Part shown: one piece after another, positions 34,818 through 47,100 of the stretch
Position numbering within the stretch: the first letter of the stretch is position 1
Layout of the letters: every line of letters begins with the position of its first letter
NCBI RefSeq assembly: GCF_043641665.1
Contig: NC_092203.1
Location: 2,480,001 to 2,544,000, forward strand
Direction: 5' to 3'
Length of the DNA stretch: 64,000 nucleotides
Source: Enoplosus armatus
Taxonomy: Eukaryota > Chordata > Actinopteri > Centrarchiformes > Enoplosidae
Notes under the pieces: model-generated
Told to the model about the DNA's origin: nothing
Database searches by the model: none
The model's input: only the letters and a program-made list of their open reading frames with translations
Translations under genes and position numbers: made by a program

Positions 34818-37800
34818 ACCTGTCATTTTGAATCCTGCTTGGCTATTGGGCAGTTCCAGAGCAAACAGCCATCCAAACAACTCTCCTATTGGTGCGAGTG
34901 GCATCAGAGCCCAGCCTACTGGCTCAGGTACCTGACCAATCACAGAAGAAGACAATTCATATCCAGTTTGAAAACCAAACCAGATTAAAAAATACAAGTA
35001 GAAATAACACATTAAAATGTTTGTTATTCAGAGTTCTACCTCGCTGACGGCGGTGTACGCTCTCCCATCTCCCACCACGATGTAGGCGTGCAGATCAATG
35101 TTGTTCAGCTCCACTGGAGTCGAACCCACGGTCACTGTTCCGCTCACCTTACCGCTAACACGCTGTGGAGCACCTGGAGGAGCAGCACAGGGAATACACA
35201 CACAAAAAAACTTTATCATTTGAAGAAATGATATGCAAACGTGCGCTACTAGATTTTAAAATAGAATCATGTATCTCTGTGGGTTAATGGTAGCGCTCTA
35301 ACCCTCGGGTAGACAGTGGCGTCCGTTTCCATAGAAGCCAGGCCGACAGTGACAGCAGAAGCCTGTGGCGTAGTCAGAACAAAATGCATTCTGGGAGCAC
35401 TGCTGTTGGAATCTAGAACGACAAGAGAGAGCAAAGAAAGACGATACACGTTTAATGCTGCAGATGACAACTGGACTGTACTTTAAACTATAAGATTTTG
35501 TTTCGATAACTACTATCGCTATTGCTATCAGGTTAGGAGTGGTAAGGGACTGTATGAAAATAATTTATAATTTTATTATGATTGATTTAGCATTGCTCTT
35601 CTACAACATTGTCACTCACAATGGACAGTTTTTGCTTCAAGCATCAAGGTCAATGACGCAGAACCAGAGATATCGTCTTTTTTATTCTTCTTTGTCAAAA
35701 CTTGGCACGTCCATTACCCACGATGCAACTCGACTGCCGACAGTTCAGTCAGAGACTCGCGTTATGCTTGTAGCAGCTAATGTAGCCTCGAGTCGCTAGC
35801 CTCAAGCAGAGATGAGGAGCGGGCTACAGAGGTCTGGTATGCCGATGTTTAAACTGGGGTACACAATGTTAAATTCTTTGAGCCTTATGATTTTGACATG
35901 TTGGGGGGAGGGTGTTGCAGTCTCCAAGTCAAGGGGAGGGATAAAAAGAAAATATTGATAATGACGGGGAGGACCTTGAAAGTGAAACATAAGGTTCAGC
36001 CCAACTCCCCATCAAACATTTTCATACAGTCCCTAATTAAAACAATCAACAACCACACACATAGTTAGGATATACATTTCTTACACCAGCAACAACAGGT
36101 ACATATATCTAGATTTCACATACCTGGCACAAGTTTCCTTATTTTCTGTGGTGTACTGAATCACTGAGAGAGAGAAAATTGTTTTCATTATTATGCATTA
36201 CATATACAATACAATAAATATATAATTAATATCCTAATGTGTCCTGTCCAACATCCTAGCACATCCTAGCTTTACTTTGATCTCTATTGTATATTATTTC
36301 TAGGGCTTTTACCTTTACTTTCCACAAATAAAAGCTCAGTTTATTTGGAACTCAAATGTAAAAGTGGCATGAAGTTGGTTAGCTTTCCTTGAACACTTAG
36401 AGGGTATATTTCCTTTGCTTACAGTATTTACATCACACAAACATGCAAGTTTAAATGGAGACAGTACTTTAAAGGTTCTTTCCATATAAGCACGGATGGA
36501 CAGAAAGAACAGACACACACACACTCAAAGACACACATGTCAAGACACTACTTGGAGAGAAACCAGCTGTTGCAGTACTGCCTCCCACACCCACTGATGC
36601 ACTCACACACAAATTCACTGCTGCTTCATGAACTCCCAAAGGCATCTGAAATGCTTCAACATATATTTCAGAAGTCTAAACTTAAAGAAAAAACACAACA
36701 CATTGATAAAGTAATATGTATGAAGCTATGAATATCTATATTAGATGTAGTTCATAGAAGCTTTTGCATGTGCTGCTTTAAAGAAGGTTGCTCTTTGACA
36801 CACAGGAAGTGATGCACTCTGTTCTTGAGAAAAAGAACTGGATAGTCAGCATGAACAGTGGTGGTCACCACTGCTGCGCAGACAAAAATTACACTGACAT
36901 TTCTGGTAACATTTCTCAGACCACTGAAATGAGTCTTAAAAGTCTTAAAAGTGATAGAGGATTTTAAATGTCTCTAAAATGAAGCAATTCATGGACATGC
37001 AGAGTGAAAACTATTTCTAAACTAAAACTATTACTAAAACTTCCCATGGATGAACAATCCTGACTGCAGTCATTTTCACTGGATTCAAAAACACCACATG
37101 GAACTTGCATAACTGCCAAGCGAGTGCTCCACTCTCTCCCTTTGTCTTTTTGCTAAATGGCTGATTTGGGATCAAAATGCAGCATTCTATCATCCTACAG
37201 GGGCATCACATGCTCTCTCTCTCACACACACAAGCATCCAGATGAACACAGGATGTCAGGATATTTTCTCAACAACTGCACACACACAGGAGACAAATCA
37301 CTGTGCTTTTACACACATAAACACATACACACATGCCCATGCTGTGGAGGGAGACCCACATGCCAATATCACAATGTTTTTATGTTCTACGTTTCATGAA
37401 CATTAAACCTATGACAGCATGTAGGCGTGTGTATTCATCAGAATATCCCTCTTAAGAAGTAATGTGCCTAGCATATTAAGTCTTAAAAATCTAGTTTGAC
37501 TGAAAACAAGCAAGGATTATTGATTGATGAGACACATTTTAAAACATATTCGAACTTTTTAAATACTAAATGAGGGATTGGCCTTATTCCTTTGCATCTT
37601 CTAAGAAACTGAGCTAAATGTCTTAATAAGACTTTTTTTACACCAACAGACTTTTTGACCCTTATGTAACCAGGCGAGTTGACTGAGAACACATTCTTAT
37701 TTACAGCAAAAGCCTGTGGGAGTAGTTGCAGGAAAGGGAGTGTTGGACACACACACACACCTGGGAGCAGCCCAGCACAACGGCAGTATTGTACTGCCAG

Positions 37801-40800
37801 CTGCTGAGCAGCTCTGCGGCAGAGGGCGAGGTAATGTTACCCTCCTGATTCTCAAAGAGAACGTGCTTTCATAAGTGAAGAAGACAACTACATATATGTG
37901 CATGCAGCATATACACGTATTTATACACACACCTATGGTTTGTCTCTTACCTCCTGTGTCAAAATCAACATCGTCTTCATCCACGCTGACCACGTGACCT
38001 CCAGGGGAAAGAGGTGGCTCATTTCTGTGAGGGGGGTAGACATCCACCACCTCCAGAGGAACCTACAGACACAGATACATGGGGAATTAGGGTATGTTGA
38101 ACTTCAAATATGTCATTGAGAGCCAAGCCAATACTTTTTAACTCTCTCCAGATGCTATAAACCAGAGAGCTGTGATCTCTGCATACTTTACATATTGTAT
38201 ACAGTAAGCAGGATTTCATGATTGCAGCTTTGCCAGCGTTTTGTTGACTCCACCGCACTGTCTCCAAAACAGCATTCCATTATAACCACAGAATTTACAA
38301 AAAGCAACTACAATTTCAAATGGTTATTACAAAACTCTGACAATGCTGCCAGTTTAAATTCCTCTTTTTTTCACATTAATGCAATAAGTGATGTGCGCAG
38401 AGAATTTGTGATTACCACACAGCGCTGCTGTCTGCATGCGCTCTCGACACGTAACACAAAATATGGCCTAGTAGCTTTGCAATGTTTGTAGTTTAGGTGT
38501 TTTTGATTAAAAAACACAGTATTAAAAACGTCAGTGTTAAAATGTTACATTACAGCTGTTTTTGGCCAATAGGATTTCTTGTGTTACCTGTGGTTGCTGT
38601 TCCTGAGCACCTCCCTCTGGTACTGTTTCTGGAGGATTAGGGGGAGCATACTGCCTCTCTGCTGGCTCTGAGCTGTACCTGGGTTCAGAGGTCAATGGTA
38701 CATCTTCCCTGCCGTACGACACCTGACGGCTAGAATCCTCTGAGGGGGAGGAGGGAGCGTCAGGATTTTCTGGTTGAAGGGACTCTGAGTGGTCACCACC
38801 AGCAGGGGCCGGCTGGAATTCAGGATCCCTGCCTGTCAGAGGGTAATCATCCTCTTCCTCTTGGTTATCAGGGTCAAAAGTGTTATCTGGATATTCCTCA
38901 AATTCAGCGTACTCGGGGGTGGTAGTGTCCTAGAAGCAATGGAGGAACGAGATGAGTTTTTTGGCAGTATCACAAAAACAACTCTTGACTGTGAATAAAA
39001 AAAAGGAAAATTACCAGGGAGAGGCCATGTCCTCCCGATGGTGGAGTAGCAAGGAGACCACCGATGGATGCAGGAACAATGTTGTCGAAAGAGTAACGGT
39101 TCCCAGTGTGGAAAAGCCAAACACCTGGAATTCCTGTATTACCAACCCTGGAGAGCAAGAAACCAGTCAGCGTGAGCACACAGTCCAGTCTGTGTGCACT
39201 TCCAACCTCGCAGGTTTATCTCGTTATCAGTGTTATTAATTACACCTGTGCTTTTCCTGCAATGGCAGTGTAGACACTGGAAACCATATTGGACAAAAGA
39301 CAAAAATGAAAAGCTTTTTTGAGCTAGTTACCAAATCTAATTTTGTGTTTGGACAGTGTCAGTTTGTCAGCTAGCAAACCCTGCTATCTTGTTGGCTATC
39401 TCTCACGATAAACACGTTCTTTACCAAAGTACTGTATTTCGTTATAGCTGGCATTGCAGGTGTGTTGCTCTCTAGCAACAGCTAATGAACAGCAGCTGAA
39501 TTGCTCAATTATCTTGCTAGCTAGCTAGTAATAAACTAACTAATGTAGCTGTAGCTTTCTTCTCTGTCTACAATTCACAGTGTTTTACAGAAATGTTTAC
39601 ACAACAACATCATTTTTCAGATGTTTCAGTTTTTCTGGCCATGTTGTTAGCCACTATTTGCACATAGCTAACTCTCAGATTAAGTACAATGTTTGGATAG
39701 TGTCAGTTTCCCTGCTATTGTTAAGTCTTTTGTTAGCTAGCTCTCACTATAAAACACATTTCTTCACCAAAGTACTGTATTTAGTTAAAGCTAGCATTAC
39801 AGGTGTGTTTGCTCAATTATCCTGCTAGCTAGTTAGTGATTAGCTAACTAATGTAGCTAGCTTTCTTCTTTATGTAACCTTAGCTTTCTTCTCAGGTTAC
39901 AATTCACAGTGTTTTACAGAAACGTTGCAGAGCTAAATACAGCTTTCTGTGTCACATAAATAACCTACATCACCATAAATTGAACTTTTTTTACTTGCAA
40001 CAACATTCGTTTTCAGATATTTCTGTTTTTCTGGCCATGTTGCTAGCCACTATTTGCACATAGCTAACTCTCAGATTAAGTACAATGTTTGGATAGTGTC
40101 AGTTTCCCTGCTATTGTTAAGTCTTTTGTTAGCTAGCTCTCACTATAAAACACATTTCTTCACCAAAGTACTGTATTTAGTTAAAGCTAGCATTACAAGT
40201 GTGTTTGCTCAATTATCCTGCTAGCTAGTTAGTGATTAGCTAACTAATGTAGCTAGCTTTCTTCTTTATGTGACCTTAGCTTTCTTCTCAGGTTACAATT
40301 CACAGTGTTTTACAGAAACGTTGCAGAGCTAAATACAGCTTTCTGTGTCACATAAATAACCCACATCACCATAAATTGAACTTTTTTTACTTGCAACAAC
40401 ATTCGTTTTCAGATATTTCTGTTTTTCTGGCCATGTTGCTAGCCACTATTTGCACATAGCTAATTCTCAGATTAATTACAATGTTGCTACACTTGTGAAG
40501 CAATTTGAGATTTTTTTTTTACTTACTGGTAGAGGTTTTTAACACTCTGCTCATCACTGGTAACGCTGTAGTGAGGTCCCTCAGTTCGGGAGAAGATCAG
40601 ATACGTGACTTCTCCTCTGCTGAAGCCAACTCGAGCAGGAAGCTCTATCTCAACATTATAAGACTCCTAGATGCAGGAGAAAAAAAGTGCAAAAACAAGA
40701 ATACCATTTGGTCTAGAGGTAACAGTAACACTGAACTTGGTCGCAGGTGAAACATCCAAGCTAATCAAGCTGTGAATATAACCTCTCTTTTTTTTCTTTT

Positions 40801-42637
40801 TTTTTACCTTGGGGCGTGTCCCAAAGAAGTTCAGGCCATCTTCAGGGTAAAGGAAGAGCGTGTACGAGTCGGTCTCATCATAACCAATTACTGCCTGGAA
40901 TGTATTGACCTAAAGACACAGAAGAGAGACAGCATCAGTCTGAACCAGAATAAAATGAGGGACAGAAACTAAAAGTAACCTCTCTTCTGATGACAGAAAG
41001 TTAAGCAGCTTACTGGTATTAAGATAGCGTCTAATAACAATTTTCAGCTCTGCTAGTGTCAGGGGGATGAGGTCACCTCCTGTGTGTAGAGTCAGGCCAG
41101 CTCAACCACACTCCCTCCTCATATTTAAACTTCACACCTCTCCGTACACCTCCTCCCTACGTCTCCTCCTCTTCCTCTCTCATCTCTCGCTCTGCTGGGA
41201 TTCATGTTTAGACTTCTCACCCTTTTCACACCCCCTCCCCACCTCCGACCACCAGCAATTATTGACATACTGGCCTGAGTATCTGGCTTTCCAAACATCT
41301 ACTTTGCACAAATTAGGATGAATTGAATCAGCATGAATTGTCAGGGAACTTTTTGTTGTCTACGTGTATGTGGGGGCGTTCAAGTCCGCTCTGCCTCCCA
41401 AAACCACAGTTGAAAAAACACAGATCTGGTGAATGAGGGGAAGACTGCGAGTGATCCCATGTTGTTTTCCTTTGGGGCCGAATCAGATTATCTGTACATG
41501 CACACACACACACACACACTTCAGTCTCTCAACCCCCAGCCCAGATGTTGATCTCCACAGCTGTCTTCCTGTGTGTCTGGACATCTTTCATGATGATGTT
41601 ACAGCATGCAAACCAGACATTGTTACAATATGAGACATGGGGTGCACACACATACACATTTATACAAGCATGCACGCAAGCACAGATGTCCCTCCACCTA
41701 TATCCATCTCATGTGAATGTATGTGTGTGTTCCTAATTGTTTACATCAACATCTTTAAACTATCTTGTTGTTTGTGGGCGGGGAGGACTTTGTAGCCTCC
41801 AGGCTCTGTGTAATTAGTGAGGAGGGGGGCTGTCTTTTTTTTTTTTCTTTCTCTCTTCAGGGAAGGAGGAGAAGAAGCTGGAGCTACAAGAGGGGATCTG
41901 CTTTTTTCTTTGTCCTTAATATCCCCTCTAAAGGTCTGTATTTTTCTCTCCCGCTACCCCTCCTTCTTCCTGGGAGGAGGAGGAGAGGGGAGAGAGAAGA
42001 TGAGAAGCAAAAGGAGGAGGGGGTAGAGGAAGAGAGGTATAGACAGATAGAGAGATGAAAGGATGCAGGGGGGTAGGCAGAGTTAGGGGAGAGGCCTTAG
42101 GTCTGGTTTACAATGGAGGAAATATGGTGAGACAGAAAAGAGGACTTTCCAGAACATCCATTTTTCCTTCAGGATGAATTGTAAGAACGTTGGCGATCCC
42201 TTAACTTTTCATCTAGCGCCATCACCAGGTGCAATACTTTGGTATGTGAGCAAATACCTGCAAAACTAATGACATTCCCATCATCCTTGGCTGTACTTTG
42301 TGTGCTAATTAGCAAATGTTGGAGCGAGAGTTAGACGAGAAGATCGACACCACTCTCAAGTTTACACAGTTAATTATGAAGCTGGAGCCAGCCGCCGTCT
42401 GCCTATCTTAGCACAGGACTGGAAAGAGGGGGAAGGCGTGTTTCCCTCTTCAACATCCCTCCTCTATCTGTGTGGTCATTTGCTGTGTTTGAGTCCCTCC
42501 GTGTGTGTGAAGAAGTCCTGGTGTGCTTTACAGACTCACAGCTGGAAGACAACAAATTGCAGCCGACACACATCAAAGACTTTCAGACGGTGTGTAGCTC
42601 AGTGCGTATGAGAGTGTGTGCTCTGACAATCCCCCCC

Positions 42638-42671
<34 letters not shown>

Positions 42672-44125
42672 AACCCTCGACCTCCCTACAGGCATTTTGT
42701 CACACCTTTTTTACAGAGTGTCCTCACACTGGCCTGACACACGGCGTTAATCGTCTCCGGGACTGACAAATGTTTGCTGTCATCATCAGTCTGCTAGGTT
42801 TGTCGGACGCACGGTGGGGGGGGGGTTTGAGAATCTGGAAATACCCAACAGCTTAAATGCCAATGCAGGAAGTAAATTTAGATAATTTGGGAGCAGCCAA
42901 ACACACTTTCCAAGGAACTGTTTTTTGTGTCAGGTGATAAGAAAACCCGAATTTGTCATTTTTAGTCTTTTTGTATGAATTAAACAAACTAGATAAAACT
43001 TGTCACATGTTTGATTACCTACGGACAGAGCCAGGCTAGCTGTTTCACCCTGCTTCCGGTCTTTATGCTAAGCTAACCGTCTCCTGGCTGCCTTTGTGTT
43101 CAGATTCTTACAGACCAGTCAGACCTTAGTTGACACCAAGTTAGCAAGCATGCGACTTGCTTATATAACACAACATGGCTTTATTATACCTTTGTTTGGT
43201 CTTGTTTAGAATGTGTTTATTGATTAGTTTCGTCATCTTATTTAGTCTACTTTGTCACACTTAACTCAAGCCGAAGATAGTTTAGCTGACTTTCCATCTT
43301 GTCTGGGTTTCAAATAAGTGACTCAACACTTGTAACAAATGTTCTGAGTCATATGATAATCATCTAGAGCTGGATCCCACTTTGGTGGACGTCGGGATGA
43401 ATGCACTACACTTGTTTGTTGGTCGCTGGTTTTTCTGCTCGTCGGCCGCAGCACAGCTGCAAACAGGCAGAGAGAGACGGAGAGCAGCTGCAGTCCAGTT
43501 GCCAGCCTCACCAGAGTGCTACAAACGGAACTGCCTACAGCGTGGGAACTGGCACACACTCACAAACACACACACACACACACACACACAGACACACACA
43601 CAGCGCAGGCATGTAGCCAGGAACAGTGCAGTCAGTATTTCGCTGTTGTCATACAAAAATCCCTGCTTCAATCTTTCGGGTGACTTTCCTGTTATAACTT
43701 CAGCGGTACTCAAAATGTCTCCCTGCTCTTCTAAAGCTTGAGGAAATTGGACAACTTCAGGGCTTCTGAAGGCTTTTCAAGCCTTTTTTTTTTTGATCAA
43801 CTCAAGAGCACATGGAGGGTAAAACCATGTGAACATGAACATCTTGCCCACAACTACAAACCAGAGCACTATGACTGTACTAGTAATTAGTAAAGCCGCC
43901 AAGATCCCAAGTCTCAACTCTAGTGGATGTTATTGAGGTGTACAGCCACACAATGAGGTAAACCCTTTTCTTTCTGGTTACAGACAGACTCGATGGTCAC
44001 TGATGAGTAAATCTGTCCCACGACATAAGGACAGAATAACATATTATGAAAGCTGCAGTTCAGTAAGAGTCTGCTTTGAACCACGATGGACATATCTAAA
44101 GGGATGCCCCCTGCGTCACTGTGAG

Positions 44126-44156
<31 letters not shown>

Positions 44157-47100
44157 CAGAAACAACAAATAACACTAATAGAAACAATAGTTCCTATTGT
44201 GCTACGGAAAAGAAGAAGAGAAGAGGCCAGAGGAAGAGAGGCAAAGAGGGCAAAATGAAAGGCGAGGGCCAAATCCAACAGAGGAGTCCATTTATTCACT
44301 CATTCAGCCTCATCTGACCTTCACACGGCAGACATGTTAAATGCTGTTCAATCTACAACACTTTCCCTTTTAGCGCAGGTCGCTTTGAAGAGAGCTCGAG
44401 GGGAGAACTGAAGGCAAAACAGAACAAGAAGGTCTGCTGTGGCCAAACGCAAAACCACGTTCCATTTCAAATAGCTGCTCACGCACAGTAATTGACATAT
44501 TTGGTAAATTATATGATACTTACATTAAACCATTAAGTATTTTCCAAGTAACGCTCTGTCAAATATTAGTAAGCACTGTGAAATGTTATAACAAGACGCA
44601 GAGAGTGTACAGACATGCTAGTGGCTCTGTGAGGCCGTACTTTGAGCTAAATGCGAAATGTCAACGTCTCTCCATTTCCAGCCTGAATGCTAAGCTAAGC
44701 TACTCATCTGCTGGCTCTGGCTTCATATTTAGCGTACAGACGCGAGAGCGGTATCAATAATCGAAAAGGTACTGCAAGCTTGTGAACATGAACAACTTCC
44801 TACCAAAGCCCACAACCATAAAACTAAAGACTTCAATCCTGTGTTATTTTCAACATGGAACGTCAAATTCTTGGACATTCACGTGAACTTTTTGTGGGTG
44901 ATTGCCAGTTGATTTCTGCCGCCGTGGGAGTGGAAGACAAACTGCGTAAAACAGCACCCGCCAGCATGACAGGTGTCCTCGTGTGGAGACGGATTAGCGA
45001 TATGCTGCTCAAAGTAAAGCCTGCTCAAACATCAACATACGGAAGGCCAGATTCTCCATGCAAATGGCTCTGGTCATTAGCAAATTGTGCTACATGGTAG
45101 GAGATACAACAGAGTGTGTGTTTCAGGTTTCAAGTGAAGCAATTACTTTCCAATTATGATAATAGCCTCTTTAAAGCTAATTTCATAGAAAACACAACCC
45201 CGCTTCTTAGGGATGTGAACTTTCTCTCTTTTTCTCTCCTCTACTTTCCTGGTTTTTTCTTCTTCTCCGTTCTCATCTCCATATCCGACCCTCCCGCACC
45301 ACACGGTCTGCCCCCCCTCCCCCAAAACGCTACCCCGTCATCCCTAATATACATCCCGACAAACACACACCCCAGGTTAATCAGTTCACACACACATACC
45401 GCTCTACCCCCAACGCACCCCACCCAGCACCTCTGGCTAATCACTTCAAAGGAAGATGCTATCAGTCCGAGGAGAGACCCACTGAAGCAAATCCCAGCCG
45501 GGACCCCGACTGCTCCAATCTGACACGCCAGGCAGACCCTCTAAATAACGAAATAACCCCCCCCCCTCTCTTGCACTTCAAGAGCCGGACACCAGACTCT
45601 ATTCAGCGTTTGGGGACTTGGAGACTTAATACCAATATTTTAGGCTTGGGGGTAGATGCAATCCCTGATTTGTCCATTTGGCAGCAACGCAAACAAAATG
45701 AGGCCACAGTATTGAGAAATGTCGTAAGAGGCTTCATGCTGCACTAGACTATTTGAAAGTGTAGCTTTTGATCAATCAGGAAGAAAGAAGGAGGCATAAA
45801 AGAAACCAGACCATGAGAAAGAAAAGAAGGGACAAACAAGTTGAGCGGGAGACAGAGAGATCTCCTGGAGTTTTTCCCTTAAACCTGCCACTCCCTTCAT
45901 CCCTCCATCCCACATGCTACAAACCAGGAACAACAAAGCACTGTTTGTTTGATCGATAAGTTCAGTAGGCCTGGCTTTACTTGGAGTCTTTCCCAGAGCT
46001 TAACTTACACAAAGCCTCTGGCGCTCCTCTCGGTGACACTTTACTCTAAAGGTCCATTTCTTAGGAAGGTTTCAGGAAAGAAGGATGAATTTTGGCATTA
46101 ATTATAAAGGAAACAAGAGAAAGTGTGTGGAGATATTCCACAGACTCTAGTTCAGTTTACCCGTCAGGTACTACTCAGCCTGGGAAGACAGTTGCGTGAT
46201 GTCTTCTGCAGATTTGGAGGGAGCTTTCCAAAACCTGAAATAAATAACCCCGATGATGCCATAGCGATGTCATCAGGGTGAACTCAGCTCGGCCTCGACA
46301 CTTAGAATGAATGTGGAAGTCTGCATTCCTGACTGTAAGTGCAAAGTGTGAAAGACGTCGGCATTTAGGAGGGTCTGATGCAGGACACTACTGAATTGCA
46401 TTGTGGGACATATCGGAGAGACAAAATCAGGATATCTCAGCTTCTGCTGCTTTCGACTTTGATCATTCCTTTTTTGAAATCTGTCTCTTGTGAATACGCC
46501 AACTTAATGGAAGTGACATACTAAATAGTTGCAGTAACCCTTTAATTGTGTGATTGATTGCTAGCGTCTTTTGGCCAGTGCACAGCAGATCAGCCGAACA
46601 TGCAGAAATGTGACATGTGACGGGCAAGAGTAAAGAATCTAATAATAGGTGAATAATGAATGGATATTTCCTTGGGTTTAAATGGCGCTTTTCTTTCAAG
46701 GAAATTCCTATTTTCCCTATAATTGGCGGCAAGTTACATCCCTCTTTCCAGGACAATTCCTTAGAAATTCCTCGAAAATTACGGACTTGTAAAGTGTTAC
46801 CCTTCTCCAGAGGTTTTCAAACTGTGAGGCGTGCCGCCCCAGGGGTGGGTGGGGGGGGTGGGCTGGAGAGTTGAAGGAGCGGCGTAGATGGAGAGACATG
46901 AGGAAAATGATGCCAGAAGGTGAGAGGGGCAGGTGTACGCCGGTGTCGTAAAAAAAGAACAGGGAGTTAGTTTTGTAGTCCGGTGACGTGTCTCGCTCAC
47001 CAGCACCAGCAGTGGCCGTGACACACAGCTCATGGAGGCAATTATGGTACTTTAAACCCCTTACCGCCCTTCTCTGAGTCATAACTTAGTCAGATGTGAA

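Larger units (their letters stand above)
33874..35412 (-). other. nid2: nid2 exons 10-14: first EGF and G2 beta-barrel
   Basis: Exon 10 encodes one six-cysteine EGF module ([22 protein letters not shown]). Exons 11-14 encode the G2F domain (residues 497-722) with [44 protein letters not shown] and [12 protein letters not shown]. In nidogens G2 is the collagen IV/perlecan-binding barrel related to GFP in fold. The exon 12 donor (34819) is followed within four bases by a (TG)n tract. Confidence 0.93.

Noticed and set aside
45116..45523. 135-codon plus frame in nid2 intron 3
   Set aside because: Proline/threonine-rich composition reflects C-rich simple sequence. No homology recognised and no suitable splice or promoter signals.
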